A stretch of 64,000 bases of DNA from JAFGPS01 sp964628465 (GCA_964628465.1 CAZVOA010000008.1:1-64000); one strand, 5' to 3'; numbered from the stretch's first letter, positions 8,782 through 18,420 are shown. The notes: generated from the letters alone by a model not told the origin. Program-made: numbers and translations.

Positions 8782-11136
8782 ATGATTCGTAAAGTTTTAT
8801 TCATCGGTTTTTGTTTGCTTATAATCCTTACAGGTTCACTCCACGCCGTCGAATATTTTCCTCTGGAGCAGGTTCAGTTACTGGATGGGCCATTTAAACA
8901 TGCGCAGGACCTGAATCTTAAAACTCTTCTTGAATATGATGTTGACCGATTGCTCGCGACATACCGCAAAGAAGCCGGACTGGAGATGAAAGGACAGTTG
9001 TATCCCAACTGGAGCGGCTTAGATGGCCATGTTACAGGTCATTATCTTTCGGCAATGGCTATCTATACCGCCGTGACCGGCAATGAAGAATGTCGCCGTC
9101 GTATGAATTATATGGTTGACGAAATAGCCCTCTGCCAGGAAACTCACGCTAATGGTTATGCCGGTGGTGTACCTAATGGCGAACGCATTTGGACAAGTCT
9201 GGCTGAAGGTAATATTAGGCCGCTGAATAGTGCATGGGTTCCCTGGTACAATCTGGACAAAACATATGCCGGTCTTCGCGATGCTTGGCTTTTGGGACAC
9301 AGTGAAAAGGCTAAAGATGTTCTGATTAAGTTTGCCGATTGGTGTTACAATGAGGTGAGCGGCTTGTCTGATCAACAGATGCAGCAAATGTTAAATCAGG
9401 AACACGGCGGCATGAATGAGGACCTCGCAGATATTAGTGCTATTACAGGTGACAAAAAATACCTCGAACTCGCAAAGCGTTTTTCACATCTTCAATTACT
9501 TGACCCGATGTCGGAACATCGTGACACATTGGATAATAAACACGCAAATACACAGGTTCCAAAAGCAGTAGGTTTTCAGCGTATTGCTTTGCTTGGCGGA
9601 GATGAAAAGTATGCTAAGGCGGCACAGTTTTTCTGGGAAACAGTAACGTCGAATCGTTCGCTTGCATTCGGTGGAAACAGCCGAAGAGAGCAATTTCCAT
9701 CTGCCCAGGCCTGTACTGATTTTGTCACTGAGCGTCAGGGACCTGAATCCTGCAATACATATAATATGCTGAAATTGACAAAACGTTTGTTTGAATCCGA
9801 TCAGAAAGCGTCTTATGCGGATTACTATGAACGCGCACTTTATAATCATATTTTGTCAACACAGCATCCTGAACATGGCGGATACGTTTATTTTACGCCT
9901 GCCCGGCCTCAGCATTATCGAGTCTATTCACAGCCGAATGAGGCTATGTGGTGCTGCGTAGGTACTGGAATGGAAAATCACGGCAAATACGGCGAATTTA
10001 TTTATAGCCACGATGTGAATTCTCTCTTTGTGAATTTGTTCATAGCATCTGAACTGGACTGGAAAGAGAAGGGCGTTCACATGCGGCAGGAAACCAAATT
10101 CCCGGATGAGCCTAAAACAGTAATTACTTTCCTGTCTGATGTGCCGTTTGAACTTACTCTTAAAATTCGTCATCCATCATGGGTACCGGCAGGTAAATTG
10201 GAATTCAAAATGGGTACTGTAAGCTGGTTTTCCAAAACGAAGCCGTCTTCATATGCTGAAATCACAAGAACATGGCAAAAGGGTGATAGGATTGAAATTT
10301 CACTGCCGATGCACGCTACTATAGAAGCAATGCCGAACGTTCCTGACTATGTCGCGTTTTTATACGGCCCCATAGTTTTAGGAGCAAAAACAGGCACAGA
10401 AGGTCTTCAGGGTCTGGTAGCTGATGACGGCCGCTGGTCTCATGTTGCAAACGGCCCGCTTCTTCCTTTGGAAACCGCCCCGATGCTGGTTGGCAAGCTT
10501 TCTGAAATCGCTCAGAAATTGACACCCATAGCAGGCGAAAGTATTTGCTTCAAAGCGGAAGAAATTATACAGCCGGCAAGCTCAAGCGATCTTGTTCTGG
10601 AACCATTTTTCCGCATTCATGATGCAAGATATATGATGTATTGGCGGGTAACGCAGCCGGATAATTTAGAACAAACCCAATCTGAGTTGAAAGCAGGGGA
10701 GCAGCAGGCCCTTGAACTGGATAGAAAAACGATTGACCGAATTGTTCCGGGCGAACAACAGCCGGAAGCGGACCATAAAATGAAACATGATGGTTCAGAG
10801 TCCGGTAATTTTCAGGATAAAGCTTACCGTCATGCCTTGGCACCGGCTTGGTTCAGTTATGAGCTTGAAGTGGCTCAGGATAAACCGCTGGCATTATATG
10901 TTACTTACTGGGGAAATGAATCCGGTCGCAGAACATTTGATATTCTTATCGACAACCAAAAGATTGTGACAGAAAATCTGGTAAATAAATGGAACAAAGA
11001 TGAATTTGTGAGCGTAAAATATGCGTTGTCAAAAGAAATAATTGCCGGCAAGAAATATATAACGGTAACTTTTAAGCCGCAATCGGGTAATTACGCAGGT
11101 GGTGTTTTTGATCTCAGGATAGTTGAAACAGAGTAG
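8782..11136 (+). CDS. secreted GH127-family beta-L-arabinofuranosidase
   Basis: Glycoside hydrolase of the former DUF1680 family. It releases beta-L-arabinofuranose from plant glycoproteins or pectin side chains, probably in the periplasm. A signal peptide covers residues 1-22. The (alpha/alpha)6 catalytic domain carries the family zinc/cysteine site: a GPESC segment gives Glu322 and Cys324, and WCCVGTG gives Cys391/Cys392. These match Glu338, Cys340, Cys417 (nucleophile) and Cys418 of the characterised enzyme HypBA1. Beta-sandwich domains follow (about 430-610), with a C-terminal accessory domain (about 640-784). At 784 residues it is longer than the minimal enzyme, as in many secreted planctomycete and Bacteroidetes members. 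AAGGA seven bases upstream supports the ATG. With the GH43 gene it suggests arabinan or arabinoxylan use. Confidence 0.93.
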   Translation: MIRKVLFIGFCLLIILTGSLHAVEYFPLEQVQLLDGPFKHAQDLNLKTLLEYDVDRLLATYRKEAGLEMKGQLYPNWSGLDGHVTGHYLSAMAIYTAVTGNEECRRRMNYMVDEIALCQETHANGYAGGVPNGERIWTSLAEGNIRPLNSAWVPWYNLDKTYAGLRDAWLLGHSEKAKDVLIKFADWCYNEVSGLSDQQMQQMLNQEHGGMNEDLADISAITGDKKYLELAKRFSHLQLLDPMSEHRDTLDNKHANTQVPKAVGFQRIALLGGDEKYAKAAQFFWETVTSNRSLAFGGNSRREQFPSAQACTDFVTERQGPESCNTYNMLKLTKRLFESDQKASYADYYERALYNHILSTQHPEHGGYVYFTPARPQHYRVYSQPNEAMWCCVGTGMENHGKYGEFIYSHDVNSLFVNLFIASELDWKEKGVHMRQETKFPDEPKTVITFLSDVPFELTLKIRHPSWVPAGKLEFKMGTVSWFSKTKPSSYAEITRTWQKGDRIEISLPMHATIEAMPNVPDYVAFLYGPIVLGAKTGTEGLQGLVADDGRWSHVANGPLLPLETAPMLVGKLSEIAQKLTPIAGESICFKAEEIIQPASSSDLVLEPFFRIHDARYMMYWRVTQPDNLEQTQSELKAGEQQALELDRKTIDRIVPGEQQPEADHKMKHDGSESGNFQDKAYRHALAPAWFSYELEVAQDKPLALYVTYWGNESGRRTFDILIDNQKIVTENLVNKWNKDEFVSVKYALSKEIIAGKKYITVTFKPQSGNYAGGVFDLRIVETE

Positions 11137-11152
11137 AATTCGTTCTAATTGC

Positions 11153-11181
11153 TTGATTTTCGGGGATGAATTTGTTATAAT
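11153..11181 (+). promoter_or_regulatory. sigma-70-type promoter, long leader
   Basis: TTGATT at 11153-11158 and TATAAT at 11176-11181 are spaced by 17 bases, just after the GH127 stop. The start point would be near 11188, leaving a leader of about 150 bases before the ATG at 11337. A small hairpin (ATCCC/GGGAT, about 11219-11235) lies in the leader. No known riboswitch was recognised. Confidence 0.6.
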
Positions 11182-11336
11182 AACATTTGAATTTAAGTTT
11201 GTTGGGGAGTGAATGAATATCCCGATTTTGGGGATGCTTCAGGGAGGTTTTTCCATACTTTTTCGTGGTTATTTTAAATATATCCGTGTAAATATACGTA
11301 TATGCGAATATAAAAAATGCTTGAAAGGGCGACAAA

Positions 11337-12251
11337 ATGCGTTTATTAAAGCTCTCAATCTTTCTTTTTATCATAACAGTATCTGTAGTTTATTCGGCAG
11401 AATCAAATATTATTACTGCCGGGAATGAATCACCTTCATATATTCAATATAAGGGGATATTGATACAAAATGGCGTTACAATGTATGGCACTTATGATTT
11501 TGAGTTCGTCCTTTATGATTCACCCAATGATGTTAATCTGGCGGCGATACCGGTTTTCATTGAGGATGTCAATGTAATTGATGGTCATTATAGTGTTGAG
11601 CTGGATTTCGGGAGCGGCGTATTTGACAGAAATCCACGATGGTTAGAGATTTGGAGCAAACTGGCAGGTACGAAAAAACCGTATATTACTTCCGGCCAGA
11701 GAGAAAAACTCTCGCCTGTTCCTTATGCTCTCTTTGCATATGATAGTAATAATACTTCGGCAATCGTCAACGATAACATCAACCGTAATTCACTCGATTC
11801 GGCTGATGGTAATCCTGCTGACTCGGTTTATGTCGATGACAGCGGCAATGTTGGAATAGGTACACTAAACCCTTATGTTAAGCTGGATGTTGAAGGACAG
11901 ATAAAGGTGAACGGCTTCATTATGCCAAGTGACGCGTACAATGGCTATGTTTTAACCACAAATAGTTTCGGAGTTGGTACATGGCAGCCTTTTCCAGACA
12001 TTTCTCCGAGCGGATTAGGCGGCGAAGGGACAAAAAATTATTTGTCTAAATTTACAAGCTCGAACACTCTCGGTATTTCATCTATTTTTGAAACCGATGG
12101 TAAAGTCGGAATTGGAACGACAAGCCCAGGTACAAAACTTGAAGTTCAGGGAGGAGCAATAAAAGCAGCGGGGGGATTGATCATAGAAACAAGAACAAAT
12201 GATCCAACCGTTCCCATTACTGGTCAGATATGGCTTAGAACAGACCTGTAA
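11337..12251 (+). CDS. secreted protein with tail-fibre-like VGIGT repeats
   Basis: Function unknown. Signal peptide at residues 1-21. A beta-rich domain follows (about 35-130). Then come two copies of the motif NVGIGTLNPYVKLDVEG / KVGIGTTSPGTKLEVQG, common in phage tail fibres and in many secreted bacterial proteins that form beta-helical trimers. The C-terminus ends in a short TGQIWLRTD segment typical of such proteins. Nothing else nearby is phage-like, so this is more likely a secreted or surface structural protein. AAGGG upstream of the ATG supports the start. Its neighbours are secreted enzymes. Confidence 0.7.
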   Translation: MRLLKLSIFLFIITVSVVYSAESNIITAGNESPSYIQYKGILIQNGVTMYGTYDFEFVLYDSPNDVNLAAIPVFIEDVNVIDGHYSVELDFGSGVFDRNPRWLEIWSKLAGTKKPYITSGQREKLSPVPYALFAYDSNNTSAIVNDNINRNSLDSADGNPADSVYVDDSGNVGIGTLNPYVKLDVEGQIKVNGFIMPSDAYNGYVLTTNSFGVGTWQPFPDISPSGLGGEGTKNYLSKFTSSNTLGISSIFETDGKVGIGTTSPGTKLEVQGGAIKAAGGLIIETRTNDPTVPITGQIWLRTDL

Positions 12252-12298
12252 TAATATACAGCAGAGAAATTACCACATTGATTATTACGGGTATAATA

Positions 12299-13828
12299 AT
12301 GGATGTCAGATATATAAATAAATTGTATTGCAGAGTATTAATTGCATTATCTTTTGTATTTGGATTCGCTTCATTTGCATATGGAGCGGAGTATTCATTG
12401 TTCACAAGTGACATAAATTCGTCTTTACAGGCACTCGCGGTCAGTCCTTCATTGCCAGGCAGCTTGCCGCAAGCTAAACAAAGACGCCCGGTATCGTTAA
12501 ATCCTGTTATTTCAACTCAAAACAACCTGACAAAAGGGGATGTGCTTAACCTGAGCCTTTTTGCAGGGACGAGTTATACTGCTCAAATAGACAGAGTTTC
12601 AACGAATATCAGCGGCACAAAAACTATCAGGGGTCGCATTGATGGTTTCCCTCTTGGTTATATGTTAATATCGACTGATGGCAATCGCAATCTTGGTTCG
12701 GTCAGTATTCCGGAAAGAGATGAATATTATTTAATACAATACGAATCAGGCAGCGGGGTGCATTACCTGCTAAATATTGACGCGAATCAGCTTGATATTT
12801 TAAACGACGAACCTTCACCTGCATTGTCACTGCCATCTTCTGGGCAATCTACGGAAATGAATATTCTTTCCACAACTGTTGCGAGTAATCCTCTTGATAC
12901 AGTAACTTTGGATGTAATGATTCTTTATACTCCAGCCGCCCGTGCATGGGCAAATAGTTCCGCCAGTGGCATAGGAAATGTTGTAGCTCAGGCAGTTTCA
13001 TCAGGTCAGCTCACACTTGACAATAGCAATACGTATGTAAATTTGAACTTTGTATATTCAGGCGAAGTCAGCTATACAGAAAGCGGCGATGCCGCGACTG
13101 ACCTGGAACGTTTGACTTTTACAACAGATGAATTTATGAATGAAGTTCAAACCCTTCGTGATCAATATAATGCTGATGTTGTCGCGTTATTCGAGAAACT
13201 TGATGGTACCGGGGGAATCGCATGGCTTCTCGAAAATACCTCTGGTAACGATATTGTCGCTTTTTCTATTATACGTGTCCAGCAAGCTGCTATATCAAAT
13301 ACTTATATACACGAGATGGGTCACAATATGGGTTGCGGCCACCATAAACAGCAGACTACCCAGCCAGGTCCAGGATTGTTCAGTTACTCAGCGGGATGGC
13401 GATGGACCGGAACTGATAACGGAAAATACTGCTCGGTTATGTCATATACGAGTGGCGACTCTTTCCCTGACGGAATTAACCATACTCAGGTTGCTTATTT
13501 CTCTAATCCAAACGTTTTATATAAAGAAGTTGCTACCGGTGATTCTGTTAATGGTGATAATGCCAGGACTATTCGAGAGATTAAGTCTGTTATTGCAAAC
13601 TATCGCAAAAGTGTGAGCAGCGCATACATTGATATTGGCCTGCGATATTATGACGGAACACAAATAGTTAAAGTTGCATGTGAGCCGCAGGGGACTTTAA
13701 CTTCGCCTCTTCGGATTAGTAAAAATCGTATTACTTTTGGCATAGTTCTTGTTGATCCTGATGATCCTTATGCTTCGGGTATAATAATTCAGACTTCCTC
13801 CGGCAAAAAAGCGATAAGAAAACTGTAA
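12299..13828 (+). CDS. secreted zinc metalloprotease (reprolysin/M12-like)
   Basis: Exported endopeptidase. A signal peptide (about 1-27) is followed by a prodomain-like region (about 30-200) and a catalytic domain with the full metzincin motif HEMGHNMGCGHH (zinc ligands His338, His342 and His348, catalytic Glu339). A downstream CSVMSY supplies the Met-turn. Together these place it in the reprolysin-like M12/M72 group. The last 60 residues may be a C-terminal sorting or beta domain. The frame is open from a TTG at 12278; the ATG at 12299 puts the signal peptide at the N-terminus and is preferred. It lies about 50 bases after the VGIGT-repeat protein, so the two are probably co-transcribed. 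Substrate is unknown. Confidence 0.88.
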   Translation: MDVRYINKLYCRVLIALSFVFGFASFAYGAEYSLFTSDINSSLQALAVSPSLPGSLPQAKQRRPVSLNPVISTQNNLTKGDVLNLSLFAGTSYTAQIDRVSTNISGTKTIRGRIDGFPLGYMLISTDGNRNLGSVSIPERDEYYLIQYESGSGVHYLLNIDANQLDILNDEPSPALSLPSSGQSTEMNILSTTVASNPLDTVTLDVMILYTPAARAWANSSASGIGNVVAQAVSSGQLTLDNSNTYVNLNFVYSGEVSYTESGDAATDLERLTFTTDEFMNEVQTLRDQYNADVVALFEKLDGTGGIAWLLENTSGNDIVAFSIIRVQQAAISNTYIHEMGHNMGCGHHKQQTTQPGPGLFSYSAGWRWTGTDNGKYCSVMSYTSGDSFPDGINHTQVAYFSNPNVLYKEVATGDSVNGDNARTIREIKSVIANYRKSVSSAYIDIGLRYYDGTQIVKVACEPQGTLTSPLRISKNRITFGIVLVDPDDPYASGIIIQTSSGKKAIRKL

Positions 13829-13849
13829 TAACATCACAGAAAAAGTTTC

Positions 13850-13878
13850 TTGACCGATAAAAACGTTTTCTATATAAT
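13850..13878 (+). promoter_or_regulatory. strong-looking sigma-70 promoter for the GH43 gene
   Basis: TTGACC at 13850-13855, a 17-base spacer, and TATAAT at 13873-13878. The expected start near 13885 leaves a leader of about 45 bases with GGAGGT just before the ATG at 13931. Confidence 0.7.
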
Positions 13879-13930
13879 TAATTCATGTTTTTATTAAAAT
13901 ATTATAGGACTATTAATATGGAGGTCACAA

Positions 13931-15253
13931 ATGAAACAATTCTGTTGTTCGCTAATTCTCATTATTTTGTTAGTTTTTATTGCGGATTCTGTACTTGCAC
14001 AGAATCCTCTGATTTATGAACAATTTTCGGCGGATCCAACCGCAAGAGTATTCGAAGGCAAAATGTATGTGTACCCTTCGCATGATATCCCAGTTCCTCC
14101 GGGCAGCGGCGCCAGAGCAAACTGGTTCTGCATGGAAGATTATCATGTATATTCATCAGAAAATCTGTTGGACTGGACCGATCATGGAGTTATTTTAAGC
14201 CAGACTACAGTTCCATGGGTTCGCGGCAACTCATATAGCATGTGGGCTCCGGATTGTGTTGAGAAAAATGGTAAATATTATTTTTATTTTCCAGCAATGA
14301 ACAGAATCGGAGTAGCTATAGCTGATAAACCATATGGTCCATTTAAGCCTCAAGAACAAGCATTATCAGGCATAGGAGGCGGAATTGACCCTTGCGTATT
14401 AATTGACAAAGACGGAAAAGCTTATTTATATTATTCAATGAATGCTATTTTTGTAGCAAAATTAAAAGATAACATGATTGAACTTGAATCACAGCCTCAG
14501 AGAATTCCAAACCTGCCGACAAGAGGGCTTGTTGAGGGGCCATTTACATTCGAGCGAAATGGTGTTTATTATTTGACTTATCCACATGAAGTAGATGGTC
14601 AGGAGCGTCTCGAATATGCAACTGGTGACAATCCATTAGGCCCATTTGAACAAAAGGGTGTTATTATGGATCAGTCAGCAAGCAAATGCTGGACAAATCA
14701 CCACTCAATCGTTGAATATAAAGGCCAATGGTATTTATTCTATCATGACAAGGATTTATCCCCGAATTTTGATAAAAACCGCTCAATCAAAGCAGATTAT
14801 CTGTATTTTAATGATGACGGCACTATACAGAAGGTTATTCCAACCCATCGCGGCGTAGGTATTTCAAATGCTCAAAAGGAAATTCAGATTGATAGATATA
14901 GTGAAATAAGCAAAGAGGGTGTTTCTGTTGAATTTCTCGACCCTAATGTCACGAAAAAAGGATGGAAGACCACCCTGTCGGCTAATGATTCATGGATTCG
15001 TTATAACAAAGTAGATTTCGGCCAGGCTCAGAAATCGGTTATTGCAAAAGCCTTATCTGAACAAGGCGGTTCGTTTGAAATCAGAATAGATTCTATGGAT
15101 GGAAAATTACTTGCTAAAGTTAATGCAGCAAAAAATTCTGATTGGTCTGAAGTAAAATCAAACGTTTCAGAAAGTGTATCTGGTGTTCATGACCTTATAG
15201 TGATACATAAAGATACAAAGCCTGTATCGATTGATTGGGTTAAATTTGAATAA
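13931..15253 (+). CDS. secreted GH43 glycosidase with C-terminal carbohydrate-binding module
   Basis: Five-bladed beta-propeller glycosidase of family GH43 (arabinofuranosidase / beta-xylosidase / arabinanase type). A signal peptide covers residues 1-23. The three expected acidic residues are visible: Asp35 in SADPTAR (base), Asp153 in GGIDPCV (pKa modulator) and Glu202 in VEGPF (acid). A CBM6-like beta-sandwich fills about 335-440. The promoter and the GGAGGT ribosome site are unusually good, which suggests strong or inducible expression. A rho-independent terminator follows. With GH127 upstream it fits degradation of arabinose-containing plant polysaccharide. The precise linkage specificity cannot be deduced. 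Confidence 0.9.
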   Translation: MKQFCCSLILIILLVFIADSVLAQNPLIYEQFSADPTARVFEGKMYVYPSHDIPVPPGSGARANWFCMEDYHVYSSENLLDWTDHGVILSQTTVPWVRGNSYSMWAPDCVEKNGKYYFYFPAMNRIGVAIADKPYGPFKPQEQALSGIGGGIDPCVLIDKDGKAYLYYSMNAIFVAKLKDNMIELESQPQRIPNLPTRGLVEGPFTFERNGVYYLTYPHEVDGQERLEYATGDNPLGPFEQKGVIMDQSASKCWTNHHSIVEYKGQWYLFYHDKDLSPNFDKNRSIKADYLYFNDDGTIQKVIPTHRGVGISNAQKEIQIDRYSEISKEGVSVEFLDPNVTKKGWKTTLSANDSWIRYNKVDFGQAQKSVIAKALSEQGGSFEIRIDSMDGKLLAKVNAAKNSDWSEVKSNVSESVSGVHDLIVIHKDTKPVSIDWVKFE

Positions 15254-15282
15254 ATAAAGTCGTAAGTAACTATTAATAAAAG

Positions 15283-15319
15283 CCTTGGAGGTCTAATTTA
15301 AGATTTCCAAGGTTTTTTT
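15283..15319 (+). terminator. rho-independent terminator after GH43
   Basis: CCTTGGA at 15283-15289 pairs with TCCAAGG at 15306-15312 around a 16-base loop and is followed directly by seven T. It closes the plus-strand secreted-enzyme block. Confidence 0.8.
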
Positions 15320-15444
15320 ATTGATTGATACCTTAAAAAAAACATAATACCCAACGTCTCATAATGCATGTTATGTTTCATTCAGGCGTTTTGGCGTTTT
15401 AAGCCTTAATATATGCCGCACATGTGAATAATCTCAAATTAGGC

Positions 15445-17040
15445 TTAATATTGATAATTTGATGCAAAACTTGCTGTTTCAACAAGGTTGTCCCACATAG
15501 CTGCTCTTCTGTCGAGTAATCCAAGATTTTGCAACACAATTGATATATTGGCCGACGCTTCAGGAGACGCGTAACTTTTTGAAAGCTGCTGTTCAAGATT
15601 GATCATAGATGAAGCGAATTTTATTTTGTCGCAATAGAGCAAAGCGGTTTTGTAATGAAGCTCAAGTGTTTCTTTATTATAATTATTCTGAAATGAAATG
15701 CTGTTTATTGCGTCTGAGATACGATTTACCTGGTATAAACAAATAGCGAGCTTGCTTCTGGCACGTGAAAACATAGGATTTAGCTCAAGGGCGTTCTCAA
15801 ACAGTTTAATTGCCTCATCGAAACATTTGATATTCATCATTAGAATGCCAAACCTGTAATAAAGATCAGTATTTTGCGGACGTTGCGAAATCTGTTGCCT
15901 ATGTGCCTCAATTACCGCTTGAGTCATATCATCGGGAATATCATTGGAAAAGGAATGTGTATCTTTAAAGCTTAATCTGAAATGAATTGAAGCCATTTCA
16001 GCATATAATAAAGTACTGTTTGGAGCGATTGAAGAGGCGAGAGACAAGGTCGTTAGTGATTCATCATAATAGCCCGCGAATTTTTGAGAGATGGAAAGGC
16101 CAATATAAGCATCAACGATATTATCATTCAATTCAAACGCCCTGTTAAACTGCTCCGCGGCAAGTTCTTCCTGCTGTACCTGCAAATATTGTGTTCCGAG
16201 CTTAATTGTGGCTTCGAGCAGATCAGGGCAAATTCTTACTGCATTTTCATATTCTGAAATCGCGTCTGTCGTAGCCCCCATCATACGAAGAATGTCACCA
16301 TGCCTCATAAGTAAATCTGCCCTGTATGGCTGGTCCTGTAATAAATCTTCAATACGCTCAAGGGCATCATAAAAATTATCTTCAGCAATAAGTTGTTCGG
16401 TTTCCTCATCCTGCTGAAAATAATTGTCAGGATGCATTAAAATAGCCGTGTTAAATGTTTCAATAGCTTCATTGAATCTCCCCGCTGCGATATATAAATG
16501 ACCAAGATGTAGAAGCGTTGAAATGTCATCAGGGTATTCACTTTTCAATAACTGATATTGCTCGATAGTTTTTTCAAGCTGATTGTTTTTTAAGTAAATC
16601 GCCGCAAGCCTCTGGGCTGGCAGTTGTAAATAATTCTTGAACTTCAGACAGTCCTGGTAAAATTCAACAGCTTTATCCTCCCTGCCGAGTCTTTCGTGAC
16701 AATAACCAAGAGCATATAACACCATTGTGTTATTTGGTTCACGCTTATAAATGGTATCTAACTCATTTAGAGCCTGCTGAATTTGGTTGTTTTGAATGAA
16801 AATCGCCGCGGACAAGATAAGTCCATAAGAACAAGTAGGATTTTCAAAAAGATAAAATCTTAATTGTTCCGACGCGACAGATGTTTTCTGCATACTTAAA
16901 AGCTCGATTACCCTGTTTAATTGTTGATATTTGTTATTATTTTCGTCTAAAGGGGGCATAACAGCATTAAGCCAGTGCCAAATGAGTTCTGATGTATCTA
17001 TTGTTATTGCCTCGCCAAGAATTTCCAGTATTTGACTCAT
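15445..17040 (-). CDS. tetratricopeptide-repeat protein
   Basis: 531-residue soluble scaffold with about ten TPR units. Examples are ALGYCHERLGREDKAVEFY, LHLGHLYIAAGRFNEAIETF and YRFGILMMNIKCFDEAIKLF. No signal peptide or membrane helix is visible, so it is probably cytoplasmic. The first 50 residues are not TPR. No enzymatic domain is present; a protein-protein interaction role is all that can be said. It is monocistronic and divergent from the gene at 17310. The 270-base spacer between them has several AT-rich -10-like boxes, for example TATAAT at 17269-17274 with TTGCGG only 15 bases upstream, so promoters probably lie there but none is clear. Confidence 0.82.
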   Translation of the reverse strand: MSQILEILGEAITIDTSELIWHWLNAVMPPLDENNNKYQQLNRVIELLSMQKTSVASEQLRFYLFENPTCSYGLILSAAIFIQNNQIQQALNELDTIYKREPNNTMVLYALGYCHERLGREDKAVEFYQDCLKFKNYLQLPAQRLAAIYLKNNQLEKTIEQYQLLKSEYPDDISTLLHLGHLYIAAGRFNEAIETFNTAILMHPDNYFQQDEETEQLIAEDNFYDALERIEDLLQDQPYRADLLMRHGDILRMMGATTDAISEYENAVRICPDLLEATIKLGTQYLQVQQEELAAEQFNRAFELNDNIVDAYIGLSISQKFAGYYDESLTTLSLASSIAPNSTLLYAEMASIHFRLSFKDTHSFSNDIPDDMTQAVIEAHRQQISQRPQNTDLYYRFGILMMNIKCFDEAIKLFENALELNPMFSRARSKLAICLYQVNRISDAINSISFQNNYNKETLELHYKTALLYCDKIKFASSMINLEQQLSKSYASPEASANISIVLQNLGLLDRRAAMWDNLVETASFASNYQY

Positions 17041-17309
17041 AAACCTCTCATCCGTTTAATTTATAATGACGTGAAAAATCAACTTTCCACACTAATTACA
17101 GTCAGTTTATCGACCATATATTAAGGCAGGTTTACCCCCTCTTTGTGACAAAAAGAATTTATGTATTTTTTGAGCGGCTCTTTGTACCGATTGTGACGTT
17201 TATAATATCAGTAGGGATAAACTTTATACCGGATAAGGAAAAAACTCTTGCGGGAATAACAAAGATGATATAATCTTTAAATAAACAAAAATAGATTAAG
17301 GGAAAATTT

Positions 17310-18395
17310 ATGAAAAAGGTATTCGTCTCCGGATGTTATGATATTCTACATGCAGGTCATATCCAATTTTTCACTGAAGCAAAAGCATTGGGTGACCACT
17401 TAACAGTCAGTTTCGCATCAGACGAAGTATTATGGGCGCATAAAGAACGCCGCTCATCAATTCCGCAGGAACACAAACGGGCGATAATTCAATCTCTAAA
17501 GATGGTTGATGATGTCGTTATCGGGGATAATATGGATATGGGGCTGGATTTCAAGGAACATTTGCTTAGAATCAAACCTGATATTTTAGCCGTAACTGAA
17601 GATGACCAATATGCTGATAAGAAGCAAGCTTTTTGTCAACAATACGGCATAGAATATTGTGTCTTGCCAAAAACACCGCCGAAGTTCAAGCCAATCTCGA
17701 CAAGTGGAATCGTTAAATGGATTCGTGCCCCCAAAGAAGCCCCCCTGCGTGTTGATTTAGCAGGAGGCTGGCTTGATGTCCCCCGCTTTGCGAGAGAAGG
17801 AGGATTTATCGTAAATTGCGCGATTTCGCCTCTGGTTTCAATCAATTCATGGAACTATGAAAAGCGTGCAGGTCTTGGAGGCAGCGGTGCATGGGCAATT
17901 CTTAATGGAAATGACGGTGTCTTGAGTGAGCTGAATCTTGGTGTAGGTTGGCAGGACCCTGCGATTATTCAGGAAACAGGATTGTGTGTCTGGGAAAGCG
18001 GCCTGCGTCCTGTGTTATATTTAAAACGTAACGGTGACATGCTCAGGGGACTTATGGCTGTAAATTATACTGAGCAGGAACATGACACGCCGAATATCGC
18101 TGAATATAAACGTGATTACGATTCAATTTATAAAGCGGGGCAAATTGCTGCCCAGGGGTTATTGGATGAAGATATAAATAAATTAGCACAAGCCATAAAG
18201 TTGAGTTATAAGGTCCAGCTTGACGAAGGAATGGAACCTTTGGTTGAAGCTGGAAATTGCCTTGCATGTAAATATTGCGGCGGCGGCTGGGGCGGTTATG
18301 CTGTTTATTTATTCTCCAGCCAGGAAAAAAGAGACAAATTCGTATCCAACCACCCTCTCGCAAAAACAATCGAACCATATATTAAACCTGTTTAA
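17310..18395 (+). CDS. nucleotidyltransferase-GHMP sugar kinase fusion
   Basis: Likely bifunctional enzyme that phosphorylates a sugar and activates it as an NDP-sugar. Residues 1-130 are a cytidylyltransferase-like domain with HAGH at 14-17 and SDEV at about 37-40, similar to RfaE2/TagD. Residues 140-361 resemble a GHMP kinase of the heptose-7-phosphate kinase type: APLRVDLAGGWLDVP for substrate binding, GLGGSG at 188-193 for ATP phosphate, GWQDP, and a C-terminal CGGGWGGYAVYLF. The kinase half is short (about 220 rather than 300-350 residues) because the stretch before the ATP loop is compressed. AAGGG about six bases upstream supports the start. The neighbours GT9, lpxD, lpxI and an LPS kinase suggest it makes a lipopolysaccharide core sugar donor. 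The exact sugar and nucleotide are unknown. Confidence 0.8.
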   Translation: MKKVFVSGCYDILHAGHIQFFTEAKALGDHLTVSFASDEVLWAHKERRSSIPQEHKRAIIQSLKMVDDVVIGDNMDMGLDFKEHLLRIKPDILAVTEDDQYADKKQAFCQQYGIEYCVLPKTPPKFKPISTSGIVKWIRAPKEAPLRVDLAGGWLDVPRFAREGGFIVNCAISPLVSINSWNYEKRAGLGGSGAWAILNGNDGVLSELNLGVGWQDPAIIQETGLCVWESGLRPVLYLKRNGDMLRGLMAVNYTEQEHDTPNIAEYKRDYDSIYKAGQIAAQGLLDEDINKLAQAIKLSYKVQLDEGMEPLVEAGNCLACKYCGGGWGGYAVYLFSSQEKRDKFVSNHPLAKTIEPYIKPV

Positions 18396-18420
18396 ACAAG
18401 GCTGTATTCAAGAGATTTAA

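Noticed and set aside
11213..11428. 71-codon frame with a good GGGGAG site in the leader before 11337
   Set aside because: It runs out of frame into the signal peptide of the secreted protein and its later part has no sense. It might be a leader peptide at most, so I did not annotate it.
11337..12251. Prophage tail-fibre gene
   Set aside because: VGIGT repeats occur in phage tail fibres, but there is no capsid, terminase, integrase or other phage gene nearby and the protein has a normal signal peptide.
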